Shown: in pieces, positions 35,537 through 45,995 of the stretch
How the letters are laid out: each line of letters opens with the position of its first letter
Numbering within the stretch: position 1 is the stretch's first letter
Assembly (NCBI GenBank): GCA_030386875.1
Contig: CM059575.1
Coordinates: forward strand, 43,678,859 to 43,742,858
DNA from: Morinoia aosen
Lineage: Eukaryota > Arthropoda > Malacostraca > Amphipoda > Talitridae
DNA length: 64,000 nucleotides
Direction of reading: 5' to 3'
Notes under the pieces: generated by a model
What the model was told of the DNA's origin: nothing
The model's input: only the letters and a program-made list of their open reading frames with translations
Databases searched by the model: none
Made by a program: the position numbers and the translations under genes

Positions 35537-36089
35537 TGAACTGATTATCGAACAACTTTGGAAATATGCGCGTAATAAATTTAGTAAGCATCCAAACTTG
35601 CTCAGTGCCAGTGATCTTACATCTAAAACTCCTATTTTAGTGATAAAAACTCATTTCTGTGAGCTGCAAACTGCTACCAGCTGTTGCGAACGCATTTTCT
35701 GTACGACCCTTACAAATTGGTCGAATTTTTTCACTCGAAAAATCTTACGCACCTCGGGAAAATTGCGACGGTTTAATTGTTGTTGGGTCACCGTCAACCT
35801 CCCGTCATAACTAGAGAGTAGTGTTGTCATATGATGTTCTGTTACTGTATTTTTTCTTTTCCGCCAAAAACTTGATAATTATTCCATGTTCGACATTCAG
35901 TTCCTTTTTCATGTCAGTATTAAATACTGAACAAAGGTGTTCGAATCAAAATTCCTTAAAAATCATGAATCTATGCCTCGAACAAAGCTTTTCGATTCTT
36001 AATTCTTTTAAATAACTGAATCGATCTATTGAACGCCTGTTTCATTTCATTAAAATATTGTATTAACGCTTGATAATAACATTGAATAG

Positions 36090-36455
36090 TTGAAGATGGG
36101 AATTCTGGTGAGGGGCTATCAATCATCTGCTGGTGTTCCAAAGCCCTCAAGATCATCAATGATTCGTCTGGCTACATTTACTGATGATCAATCCCTTGCC
36201 AAGAAAATTGATGCAAGCATCAATAATAATTCATTGACGAGTGCTTTACACTCTACTCCAAAAAAGGTCACACAGGTTGATGATCACAATGATGGTTCAA
36301 CAAACACTGCAAATGAAACATCGACATCATATTCAAATTTTGATAACTCTCCATTCAAATGCATCTTGAAAATAAGTAATGAGACAGTTATTTCAAACAA
36401 ACAAACAAAACAAACATCGGCATCTTTGGGATGCTTTATTTCCAATCAAGCCTGA
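36090..36455 (+). CDS. Hypothetical 121-aa frame inside the 1,641-bp element
   Basis: This is the longest open frame in the plus strand of the element. It is Ser, Thr and Asn rich, with SMIRLATFTDDQSLAKKI in the first third and low-complexity stretches afterwards. I recognise no DDE, zinc-finger or HTH signature. It may be a degraded piece of a transposase, part of a captured sequence, or chance. Confidence 0.2.
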   Translation: MKMGILVRGYQSSAGVPKPSRSSMIRLATFTDDQSLAKKIDASINNNSLTSALHSTPKKVTQVDDHNDGSTNTANETSTSYSNFDNSPFKCILKISNETVISNKQTKQTSASLGCFISNQA

Positions 36456-36504
36456 TACAAATGATCTTAAGCATTGGTTTTTCAAATGTCTTATAACTAA
36501 CACT

Positions 36505-36700
36505 ATATATAGGACACCATGACGGTTCCCCCGTAAAGCCGGTACCCATTTCCGACACCTGGGTCGAGTGGGGTATTGTGCTTGAGCTTTCCCTTATACC
36601 CAACGGGGAAAATCGCAGCGCCAGCACCGGGATACGAACCCGCGACTCCAACATACAAGTCCGATCCCTTAACCGATGTGCCACCGCGAGCACTTCCAAG
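36505..36700 (-). mobile_element. tRNA-derived SINE
   Basis: On the minus strand a tRNA-like head begins GCTCGCGGTGGCACATCGG at 36691. It contains a Pol III A box (TGGCACATCGG, 36673-36683) and a B box (GGTTCGTATCC, 36630-36640; consensus GGTTCGANTCC), 32 bases apart as in tRNA genes. A tRNA-unrelated body follows (GATTTTCCCCGTTGGGTATA, then CCCACTCGACCCAGGTGTCG) down to about 36505, ending near TATATATAG. There is no CCA-ready acceptor stem, so it is a SINE and not a tRNA gene. It lies inside the 1,641-bp transposon and is younger than it, unless it came along with it. Confidence 0.8.
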
Positions 36701-36774
36701 AAAATCCAGTGCACCAAAGAAAAAAAGAATGAAAGAAAAACGTTTATTTTCCAAGTGGCCACATGAGGTGTACA

Positions 36775-36905
36775 AATAGATAGACCATACGAGGCATATT
36801 AATGGACAAAATATACGAGGCGTACTAATAGACAAACCATACGTGGCGTGCTAATAGTCTAACAAAAGTTCCATACGAAGAGAACTAATTGACAAACCAT
36901 CCTGT
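36775..36905. repeat. ~26-bp tandem repeat, 4 copies
   Basis: The unit ACAAACCATACGTGGCGTGC followed by TAATAG recurs with variants (ATACGAGGCGTACTAATAG, ATACGAGGCATATTAATGG, ATACGAAGAGAACTAATTG). The third and fourth copies are separated by a few inserted bases. The array lies between the SINE and the right end of the 1,641-bp element. Confidence 0.75.
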
Positions 36906-37131
36906 TCGAATCAAAAATCTTGTTCGATTCCTGTTCGATATTGATGAAATTATGTTACTAAAGAATTCGATTTTTATAACAATAAATACATTTCAATAAT
37001 CTACGTTGTCTTTCAAGCGACATCACAGAACAAGAAAGCAACTGTTCAAGAATAACCTTGAGGCCCGCAAGAGTTATTCAGAGCAAAAGTTACCGATTTA
37101 TGAAGGTTGTTTCTAGACACACGTGATTTCT

Positions 37132-37154
37132 GTTCGATATTTGATGAATTACCC
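37132..37154 (-). repeat. 3' terminal inverted repeat of the 1,641-bp element
   Basis: 23 bases beginning GTTCGATATT and ending GATGAATTACCC, the exact reverse complement of the 5' terminal repeat, followed by the duplicated TA and the resumed LINE-B 3'UTR. Confidence 0.97.
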
Positions 37155-37240
37155 TAGCTATACTCAAATTTGACCATTGTATTCGGCTTAAGAAACATTC
37201 TATCTCTGAATCACCTGTGGTCAATAAATTGTTTAAATTG

Positions 37241-38235
37241 GTAAAAAAGAATATTTTTATTTAACGATTGACGCGAGAGACACTGACAAACATTTCTTTC
37301 ATTTAATTAATGTTAGTAATGAATGAGTCATGAGTCAATGAAAGGTTTGAAACTCCTAAGTACATGGCCTTCATCATCCGGCTGTATTTATTATTTTTAA
37401 TTTTAAAATTATTGGACGTGAAGTAATGTAATATAAAAAAGTACTTCTTATTACTTAAATTGTATTGGAGATCATTTCCCTCTCACGCCAACGCCCAGCT
37501 CATTTCCTTCTTAGATAGTTAGTTAATTATTGAAAGACTTAGCTAACGTAGAGGCTTGCTTTCACTGTTCGAAGTCAACATAGTCAATTTAATCAAATTC
37601 TGTTACATGAAGCCATTTTTTGCTACAGTCTGCTACGCGTCCTCTAATGAAACGACTCGACGATTCCTTGAACGAATGCTTTCTTTACTAAAACACCAAA
37701 CTGAAAACACTGCCTTGTGAGCAAAAAACTGAAACAGAGGTTTGAAATTTTTCTGGGCCATACATAGTTTTCTTCTTCAGAACTTTTTAAACAAATTGTT
37801 TGTCATGTATTGTGCATCACTAAAAAAGCAAGTAATTATTAGCCCAAACGAAGATAGAGGGTGAGCAGAGTGCAGAGGAACATCGAGAGAACGATGCATC
37901 AGCCGAGCGCATGCGGGTGCGTGTGTGTCTGTGATATGTGTGTGTATGCATGTGCGCAACACGGAAATATTTTTTACTATTATTTTCATTACGTTCAGCT
38001 TCGCTAACGTAATGTTACGTAATGCTTTGTTACGAAAATTTAAATAATACAAACCCAGACGAATGAATAGAAATAACAATTACAACCGGGAGTGAATACG
38101 TGTTCATCGTTCTGTTGAACATTCTGGAAAGGTGCCTATTTCATTAGCCGTGAATTATGAAATTTGTCATAAAAATATAAATTCTAGCAGTCATTCATCT
38201 AGCAGAAGAGAATTTTCACTTGTTTGTATAAATCG
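37241..38235. other. No recognisable gene
   Basis: AT-rich sequence with frames up to 100 codons and no recognised family. A GTGTGTGTCTGTGATATGTG stretch near 37920-37950 is a small GT-rich simple repeat. Confidence 0.45.
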
Positions 38236-38239
38236 CAAG

Positions 38240-40330
38240 CTGATGAGGAACTTAAAAACGTGGAAAATTCTAAAGAAATTAATCATATTTAATGGGAAAA
38301 CGTTTCACAGTCCAGCTCCATCATCAGTTTAAAAAGGACAAATCATTATGTCTGAAATAAAACATCAAAACACTTTTAATGACAATCATTAAAAGATATC
38401 GCGGAAACAAAAATGTGTAAGAGAAAAATGAAACTGGAAAGATTACAATAGATTTTCTATTTGCAATGGGTATGAACTGTCAGTATTGTTAAGGACAGGT
38501 TTTCGTTTAAATATATGTTAAGACTCTTAAATCTTTCGATCATAAAAGATTGAGGTTAGAGTCTAAGATTTTGAACTCGAGCAAAGCTATCGGTGCATTG
38601 CATTTTAGGCGTGATTGCGTACTGCGGAGTGAGAGGGGTGTGCTTATTGAGTTCCAGTACGGAAGCTTCTAAGCCCCTCTGATGTAAAAATTCCGTGACG
38701 TCATATGCCGACGTAGGATGATGTGCAGTGCACACAACTATAAGCATAAACCAGAGAGGCTCGCATATCGATGGGAAGCGCATCCTCGTGCAGGAAAAAA
38801 TAAACCACTCTAAAATTATTAACAAGAGCGACGCGTCACTGGAAGCCATGAAAGTATTTTTTACACAGTAATTTCAATTCAGGTTACAATTTCTCAGATG
38901 GTGCTCCAATGTACGGGAAGGAACAGTATGAATGGTCTTTATTGTTTTCTTCAATAATTTGTGATGCGTATTGCTTCGACACCAATTTCTTAATTTACGA
39001 ATTTGAGAATTTATGACACCCAACGGAAACTGATAGGTTTCCGTGGGTGATTTTTTTCGGTACAAATATACGCTTCCAATTGATATGCGAACATTTGTGG
39101 TTAATTCTCACAGTTGTGTGTAGTGCACCTCATCGTACATCGGCATGACGTCTCGGGATATATACAGGGCGTCTCACAAAAATGTCCTAGACTTTTTAAT
39201 TGATTATATCTCCGCTTTAAATAACCATATTTGAATTGTCTTTTTTTCGCAATGTAGTATATTTTGTTTTCTTTTCGAACAATTTAAGGTTTTGAACATC
39301 AATTGAATAACCACTTTACAATGATTGATTTACTGAAAAGGTAGAAAAACTAATAGTTCGAAGGAAATGTTTTTTAAAAACAACACTGATAACCTTCTTC
39401 ATTTCTCAATACCTACTGTTGAAAATGATTTGAAAATGATGTGTCTTACATACCACCAAGTATGTATCACCTTCATCATTAATAATTCTTTGACAACGAA
39501 TTGAAGAAGTGTTTCAAGTACTGAAAGAAAACGGTGGAATAATTTGCTAAACACTTCGTTCGATGGTGGCTAGAAGTAATACTTGCCTTGAGAGAAATGG
39601 TTGGTATGTCGAAGGATACTAAATCACTTTATTCATTTGTTTAAACTTTATTTAAGGTAATGATTTGTTACTTTTTTAAATTTTTGTTTGTTCGGTTTTT
39701 TGGAAACTACAAAATAAGGAAGAATATCAATATTGTTTTAAAAACTTTTCCTTTGAACTATTAGTTTTTCTACCCTTTCAGTAAATCGATCATTGTAAAG
39801 TTAACAAAGATCATTGTAAAGTTAACCGATTTTCAAAGACTTAAATTATTTGAAAAGGAAAAAAGTTTACTACATTGTGAAAAAACGACAATTAAAATAC
39901 TTTTATTTAATGCGGAGGTATAATCAATTAAAAAGTCGGGGACATTTTTGTGGGACATCCGGTATATCAGAGTGACAGAGCATCGGGGTAGAACTTTTCG
40001 TACTGGAACTCAGTTAGCGCACCCCTCTCACTCCACAGTAAGCAATCACGTCGAAAAATGCCGACTTCCGAAAACTTGTCTGTAACAATACTGACAGTTC
40101 ATACCCGTTGCAAATGGTAAATCAATAAAAAAATTTCGAAGTTCATTTCTGTTTTATTCTTGTTTTCGAAATATCTTTCAATGACTGTCATTAACAGTTA
40201 TTTTATCTTTTATTTCAGACAGAATGATTTGCACTTTTTGAACTGATAATGGAGATGGACTGCGAAACGTTTTTCCATTAAATATGATTTATATCTTTAG
40301 AATTTTCCTCGTTTTTAGGTTCCTCATAAC
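38240..40330. repeat. Long imperfect inverted repeat (hairpin), right arm split by a MITE
   Basis: The left arm (38240-38808) pairs with the reverse complement of a right arm in two parts (39045-39163 and 39965-40330). Matching landmarks, left versus inverted right, are GATGAGGAAC/TATGAGGAAC, GGTATGAACTGTCAGTATTG on both sides, GGAGTGAGAGGGGTG on both sides, GAGTTCCAGTACG on both sides, GACGTCATATGCCGACG/GACGTCATGCCGATG, and TCGCATATCGATGGGAAGCG/TCGCATATCAATTGGAAGCG. By eye identity is roughly 75-80 percent. The central spacer (38809-39044) ends in a small hairpin, CACCCAACGGAAAC with GGTTTCCGTGGGTG. No protein is coded. Transcribed RNA would fold into a long hairpin once the MITE is discounted. 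An old foldback element or an inverted duplication are both possible origins. Confidence 0.85.
39165..39962. mobile_element. 798-bp mariner-type MITE with ~240-bp inverted repeats (TA target site)
   Basis: The left end CAGGGCGTCTCACAAAAATG and the inverted right end CCGGATGTCCCACAAAAATG are flanked by TA on both sides (39163-39164 and 39963-39964). Inverted similarity continues for about 236-246 bp on each side (39165-39400 and 39717-39962), including GGTAGAAAAACTAATAGTTC. CAGGGTGTCCCA-like termini with TA duplication recur in arthropod mariner-type elements, from which this is probably a non-autonomous derivative. The right arm has a local duplication of GATCATTGTAAAGTTAAC. The roughly 316-bp centre codes for nothing recognised. 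It splits one arm of the longer inverted repeat and so is younger. Confidence 0.88.
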
Positions 40331-40334
40331 ATTT

Positions 40335-41108
40335 GGGCTCACGATGAGTTAGTTGTTAGGAAAGGAAAATATATAATAAGGGAAAGGAAAGGTTAAAGGC
40401 AGTAGTGTTTATCTTGTAGAATGTCATACTTTGAAAGAAATAATAGAAAACCTCTCAACCATTCATGCGGATAATCCATGCAGTTCGGCTTAGAGCACAT
40501 ATACATATATTGGGATAAGAGAACGATTGAAAAAAAAACTTGAAAGATAACATTTAATTGATTGCCAAGCATAAAATTTCCCATGGCATTTGTTTAGCTA
40601 TGGCCATCAGACCATCAAAATGAGGAAGTTTTCAAAAGGCTCAGTTAAATTTTAAGGTAGGCACGGTACGCTGTGAGGGCCAGGCAACACTTGATGCCGA
40701 CCGGGCAGCGCAGCTGCAAGCCCTCTGTTTGCGGAGAGAAGTAAGACTCATTGCACAAAATTTCATAATTTGGCTTATATGTTGAGGCCACTGCAAATAC
40801 GAAGAAGTATCACATGATTCTGATTTGCAAGAAAACATCATAACATGTCTTATAAAGTTGAAATGATAAACTACAAATTCGTAGTTCATTCTAATAATTT
40901 CTTTCCAGTGCGAGCAGAGTTCTATTTCAATTTCTTACAGACAATCGCTCTTGAAGTATCGACTAACATTATTATTCACATTAACTCCGTCCGTTGTTAA
41001 TGAATTCTGTTGAATTGAGATATAAACTGAAAATAAAATCATCAATTTAGGATTTAGGAGTTCATTTGAACTAAGTTATAAGCTTAGACTTATTCTTGGG
41101 AAAGCGTG
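40335..41108. other. No recognisable gene
   Basis: A GC-richer patch at about 40655-40740 (GGCAACACTTGATGCCGACC and nearby) stands in AT-rich DNA. Frames are under 83 codons and none was recognised. Confidence 0.4.
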
Positions 41109-41187
41109 ATTTACACAAAAATAGTAAAACTATGGCGGGTAAAAATAACTTTCATAAAAATCTCACGATGTATTTTGAAAATAGAGC

Positions 41188-41215
41188 TTTCGAGCATATC
41201 CACACTCATCTTCAA
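41188..41215 (-). ncRNA. Hammerhead-like core in Penelope tail (left arm)
   Basis: The inverted arm keeps the same TTGAAGATGAGTGTGG...CTCGAAAGC core on the minus strand. Only the loop differs (GGATATG rather than GGGTATG). Conservation of the paired TGAG/CTC and the GAAA in both arms fits a shared origin and perhaps past function. Confidence 0.35.
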
Positions 41216-41407
41216 TATCTGGAAAATTAAATTGAAACATGGTAAACACAGTACATGAATACAAATTGTTATTGGAAACTAAATGAAAAAATTAGGACAA
41301 GATATTTAGAGGCGCAGAATGTGACATATCATTGAGACTTGGCTTAAATTGATGAATTATGACACTTTCTAGTAACTCAAGGCTATGTTTATCACAAGCA
41401 CAAGGGG

Positions 41408-41626
41408 GTGTCGGTCCGTACGGGAAATAGAGTGTCAAACCCATTGCACAGCAGTATAAGAGATCACGCATTAGAATCTGACCATCCAATCCGCACTGAT
41501 GATTTCAAAATAGTCTCAACTTGTGATAAACATAGCCTTAAGTTACTAGAAAGTGTCATAATTCATCAATTTAAGCCAAGTCTCATTAATATGTCATCTT
41601 CTGCTCCTCTAAATATTTTGTCCTAA
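41408..41626 (+). pseudogene. C-terminal fragment of Penelope-like GIY-YIG endonuclease
   Basis: 72 codons. The stretch HSSIRDHALESDHPI, then DDFKIVS, then LKLLESVIIHQFKPSLINMS resembles the conserved end of the GIY-YIG domain in Penelope-like retroelements, which would nick the target for cDNA priming. The GIY-YIG motif itself and the RT lie upstream in the intact family and are missing here. The first Met is arbitrary, and the protein would not be functional. Confidence 0.6.
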
Positions 41627-41702
41627 ATTTTTCATTTAATTTCCAATAACAATATGTATTCATGTACTGTGTTTACAATGTTTCAATTCAATTTTCCAGA
41701 TA

Positions 41703-41732
41703 TTGAAGATGAGTGTGGGTATGCTCGAAAGC
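41703..41732 (+). ncRNA. Hammerhead-like core in Penelope tail (right arm)
   Basis: TTGAAGA at 41703-41709 resembles the hammerhead core CUGANGA with the first C replaced by T. It is followed by TGAG...CTC able to form stem II and then CGAAAGC at 41726-41732, matching the conserved GAAA. Hammerhead motifs are known in Penelope-like elements of many animals. I could not place stems I and III or the cleavage site with confidence, and the C-to-U change at a key position would likely disable it. Confidence 0.35.
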
Positions 41733-41814
41733 TCCATTTTTAAAATACATGGTGAGATTTTTATGAAAGATGTTTTTACCAACCTTAGTTTTACTATTTT
41801 TGTGTAAGTTATAA

Positions 41815-44755
41815 ACTTGTGTCAGATTTGGAAATCTTCAAGTTAGTTCCAAGGAATGCAGAATACCGTAGTGCAGTTAATAACAGACAGTATGTCAAGG
41901 ATCATTTTAAAAACTCAGCAGCATTTGTTCATAAATTTTCTGTAGGTTTGAAATCAAATCGCCGCCACGTCGAAAAAACCTCCGATTTAGTCCATGAGCA
42001 TGGAGAGAAAATTTATTATTACTCCTGGCGAGCAACAGAACGTGATTTATCATCTGACGAGCAATGCCTCACGCCTAAATCATGGCTCATCTTTCTTGTA
42101 ATCACGGTAGCTATCACTAAAATCTACATATAATCCTGGCCGAGACTCCTGCCGTGAGAGCACCTGAAGTGGCGGCTACTGACCTCAGCGCGTCACGACG
42201 CTGCCGCGCAGGGCACGCATCGTGGGAACGGCCTTTCTTAACAACGCTCAAATAAGGCCAATAAAATCGGGTCTGCTGACAACCGCTAATACCCTAGCAA
42301 GACGGAGTAAATCTGATCTGCTGAGACCAGTCATGAACACGAACGCTGGATTTGCAAAAATATTCGCGTCGCGTTGCATGAACGGATTGATGGGGATCAA
42401 TATTATATGATCTTGGAATTTTAGGAGTGTTTGATTAATGTAAGACGTTCTGTGAACGTCATATTCAAAAAGGGAAATAAATTCATAAATTTATATAGCA
42501 TTATATGAATTGAATAATCGTTCAAACTTCTGACTATACAGCACGCTTGAAATTGAACTTCTCCGCTTAGCGCAATTATTATCTTCGAGCGTATAACTTA
42601 AAAGCTTAATTATTTTCATTGAATTGCCGTTTACACTGGACCGGGAACTCAACTATTGGTATCAATTGCTCCACTCCTCTTTAATAAACTTAGTTTTACG
42701 CTTGCCTATATTGCACTAACGACTGATTGTGTTCATAAAACGCTAGGAATGGATGACTCGAGTGCGTTATCCACTGCATCTCTATCGCTTTAATGCTGCA
42801 AATTACACAACGTCGTACGGTCATAGGTTAAATGCGCCTTCAGCTTCAACGTTTGCTATTTTACTGAACGCACCCGAGCCTCAAAATCCAAATGAGACTT
42901 CTTGAATAAATAAAAGCAGCAAAAACTAGTTACTGGCTTCATGCTTAATCTTCAAGCTTATTTAACGCAAGGCATATCAGCGTCGGTTTCAAGAATTGTG
43001 CGTATATCCATCCTACGCGTTCTTTTGAGCAAAATAAATAGTTGTGACTATCACTCTCGGCTTTATTGATGACCCGGGAGCGCTGCACATTGACCGACCG
43101 TCTCTCTTGCGATAAAAAGCCCAGAAATAATCATTTTCGTGGGGGGTCATCTAAGGTCATCGAGTGAGGGGCAGGGTGCTGGAGGGGCGCGGGGTCATGC
43201 CCACTCCTTCAGCTGCCTGACCCTTTGGCTTCTTCTCACGATCATTCTGCGCACATGAAAAAGTCAGAGCTCCCTTATATTGGCATCTCACTCAATTGAT
43301 ACTGAATCCATTAGAAATATTTCAACTTTACCATATTGTTCACTGTTCTGCTGCCATTGTCCGGGGCGCGTTTGTTGAGTTCTAATCAAATTCAAGAGAA
43401 TACACCTTGACTTCTCCACGCACAGAGCTTAGTGTACTCTGAGTTTTACTCACTCGAGTTCAATGATTTTAAGTTCCATGGACTCAAATTTTCAAACAAT
43501 TTGACTTTCATACCTTCGAACTTAGAATACTCATCGTATAACGCATTAGCAGTTTTTCGTACATGTTTAAAATAAATGAGCTTATATGTTAATAGCTTCA
43601 AAAGCTGCATGAGATTCAGCTGATTGTCCGATTTACGCCATTTATAAATTGCCTAATAAGGTCAGCAATATTGACGGCGTATTTAAATTGGAAATATATT
43701 TGTACATTGTTAAGCCTGACAAATGCTGGGAATGTTTTTCAATGAGCGAATCATGGAGATAACGAACCGTGCTGTACAGATTCTACATGTAAAATCAGTC
43801 CTGTTCATCTTTTTTTGTCGGAGCATCTATGGTTTCAGCCACCCAGTGCATGGGCTTTGCTTGGGTTGCTCTGATGATAAATGCTCCAATGGAAAAAGTT
43901 GGACGGGAAATAGACTCACAATTGTTGACAACATGAAAAGCGTGATCTTTTAACGAGGAAAACACTAAACTTTATATATATGTATAATGACTTACAAACA
44001 CGGCAATGACCAATAATGAACTGCATTGTAAGTAATTTCAGAAATAAACACACTTGCGTACACTTAAAAGCACATAATTCTCAGTAATATATGCATAAGA
44101 AAGAAGTGTCACTTTATTGAAGCTGAAGTATCTTCTCAGTCCAAGGAGGTGTTAGGCTAGACTGCATGGGCATGTATTCATGATATATTCGTAATGACTG
44201 ACTGTGCAGTGTGTCCAGTATAGCGCCCAAAACATAAGTCCAGCGAGTCGTGATTACATTTAGCGTCTCAAGTAACTCCGCAGATCGAACGAGCTGAGCG
44301 GCACCGCTTGACTACCTGCAATTACGGAAGACGACAGGCAGGCATTGAACTGTGTGCTCGCGGAACGCAGAAAAGCATAGCCGGTTGAGCGCGACAGAGG
44401 CCAGAATGTTTCTTAAAATACTAGCACTTGCTAACTAATTCTATGGTTATGATAAAAAAGAACTTATTTTAAAGTAAAAGGTGTGCAACGGTTTTTTGAA
44501 GAGTATAGAGGACGATGAAAATGCTGCACGATGTACGAGTAGGTTATTTGAGCATCTGCCAACTGGGACCAGTTTTGAACACTGGTGCTGGATTTGTGCA
44601 AATAATCTCGCATCATGACGTACTCAACCAATAATATATAACTAACCTGTATGAAAAACTCTAAGAAGTCAAGCAGAATTGATTGAAAAGAAATATTTTG
44701 TTAACGACGTGTAGGTACGGTATAAGCTTGAAATTGAACTTCGAGGGCTATCAGC
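41815..44755. other. No recognisable gene
   Basis: Frames of up to 104 codons (41819-42133, plus) with no recognised domain. Locally GC-rich patches lie near 42140-42230, 43140-43210 and 44270-44400. Intron or promoter function cannot be excluded but has no support. Confidence 0.4.
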
Positions 44756-44764
44756 CGTGGTCGC

Positions 44765-44965
44765 AGGTGATGAAGTGTGGGGGAGAACGCCGGAGCTGGT
44801 GTGAGAGCTTCTGTCGGTGCGAATCACGAGTGCCTGTCAGCCACTGAGAGATGATGACCAAGTGGAATCGCCGGGATTAGAACCTCTGCTAATGTGAGTG
44901 TGCTTCACATGGGATATCAACTAGGACCCATCACCTCCCATTCTCAGTAGTTTAATTAAGAGCTT
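44765..44965 (-). mobile_element. Possible degenerate tRNA-derived SINE
   Basis: On the minus strand GGTTCTAATCCCGGCGATTC (B-box-like GGTTCTAATCC at 44874-44884) follows, after about 30 bases, a weak A-box-like TAGTTGATATCC. The downstream body (TGGCTGACAGGCACTCGTG and on) is GC-richer than its surroundings and resembles the layout of insect tRNA SINEs. No second copy lies in the window, so the boundaries are uncertain. Confidence 0.35.
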
Positions 44966-44989
44966 CCTTCAGACCTGCGTACCTGCTTA

Positions 44990-45940
44990 TACAATAAAGC
45001 CGGAGTCAAAAAATTTCCCTGGGCTTAATCACAAAATTTAACGTCACTCTTCACCGAACAATCAAGCACCTATCAAATAAATTGGGCCCTAAATTCAACT
45101 GCAGTTAAAATTGAAAGTCGATCGTCTGATCACGACGTTTCTTCTTCTGGTTGTGGCTGATTACTAAGAATGATTGCGAAGTATTATAAAATTCGAATGA
45201 GCAGCATTTAGAATGTCGCATAGAGAGATACTGATGTGATGGAAATTTCTCTTCGGGGGTTTTCTTGTCTGGTGTGCGTACTGCTGGAGGAAATTCGACT
45301 TCGTGAAATTTGTTAGCCGTTCTGTACTGAAGGCATAAGCGTAACTTCAATCGCCGTTTTCTAAATGATTTTGAAGACCAGTATTTGAAACAATGAACAG
45401 CTTGGCTGTATTATGGAGACATAGACGTGTCATTAGTAAATATTACGGCAAGGATGCAAGTAGCTCAAGGCTTGAGGACTTAATACGTGTTTTTTGTATC
45501 TTCAATAGCGTGTATTGTTGCTTAACAACAGGATTTAGAAATTGAACCTGGACTGGTCACTCGTACCGTGGCTGCTTAGGATGAAAAATCATACATTTAT
45601 AAAGATTGAGCCTTCAATAAAGTTGAACGACTAATTTCCAAGCACTGAATCATCTCCTTTAACGCGTAGGTATATGAGACTCTAAAAACATGGAGCTAAA
45701 AATCACAGGTGAATTTAGTGAAAAGAATTTCCTTAGTTCAAAAAAATTTTGAGCTTAATCGAAGGTAAAAAATGATGGTCTGTGCTCACGATCATTATAC
45801 AATCATCATGTCTGAGTTCTATGTGGACGAAATGTCCCAATGCAGGATTATCCCAAATTAATAAAAATTTCAATTGATAGTTATTAAAAAAACTCCAGCT
45901 TGAGTTACGCTAGATTGGGCCATTTGTTCTCTTGATCAGC
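44990..45940. other. No recognisable gene
   Basis: Short frames only; no repeat structure seen. Confidence 0.4.
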
Positions 45941-45995
45941 AATACTCGACTTTGCATCTCCGACATTTCTGAAAATCTGGGCTGGTGCTCCAAGA

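Larger units (their letters stand above)
35514..37154. mobile_element. 1,641-bp TIR DNA transposon inserted in LINE-B 3'UTR (TA target site)
   Basis: The element has perfect 23-bp terminal inverted repeats starting GGGTAATTCATCAAATATCG (35514-35536, and inverted at 37132-37154). The flanking dinucleotide TA is duplicated (35512-35513 and 37155-37156). LINE-A holds the empty site, CACAGGTAGCTATAC, which makes both boundaries exact. TA duplication is used by Tc1/mariner and some related superfamilies, but the GGGTAATTC terminus is not one I can assign. No transposase was recognised in the interior, so it is probably non-autonomous or badly decayed. It carries a SINE (about 36505-36700) and a 26-bp tandem repeat (36775-36905), plus many TTCGAT words near both ends. 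Confidence 0.95.
31186..37240 (+). mobile_element. LINE-B: longest copy of the CR1/Jockey-group LINE, split by a DNA transposon
   Basis: The order is: partial ORF1, a gap of about 600 bp, ORF2 with APE-type endonuclease and RT, a 3'UTR nearly identical to that of LINE-A, and the ATAAATTGTTTAAATT tail near 37226. The 3'UTR reads GCCCACAGGTA up to 35513 and resumes TAGCTATACTCAAATTTG at 37155, with a 1,641-bp transposon between. LINE-A preserves the uninterrupted sequence. The 5' end seems truncated inside ORF1, since the coding match starts abruptly after a 13-bp tandem array. ORF2 carries at least one frameshift and one stop near its C-terminus. Confidence 0.93.
41111..41807. mobile_element. 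Penelope-like element 3' end in inverted-repeat arrangement
   Basis: Two 288-bp arms (41111-41398, and inverted 41520-41807) surround a 121-bp spacer, with about 90 percent identity by eye. In the right half an open frame (41408-41626, plus) reads SSIRDHALESDHPIRTDDF in the spacer, then KHSLKLLESVIIHQFKPSL in the arm. This resembles the C-terminal end of the GIY-YIG endonuclease domain of Penelope-like elements, with an SAI-EH---H-I--DDF---- then ELR-LES--I---KP-LN pattern. The left arm codes for the same C-terminal end on the minus strand (ELLESVIIHQFKPSLNDMSH). The two copies diverge outward from the spacer. Penelope-like elements often carry such inverted flanking copies. No RT domain is present, so this is a fragment. 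Confidence 0.7.

Noticed and set aside
36620-36691. A true tRNA gene on the minus strand
   Set aside because: A and B boxes are present, but no acceptor stem pairs properly and the sequence continues into a SINE body; it lies inside a transposon.
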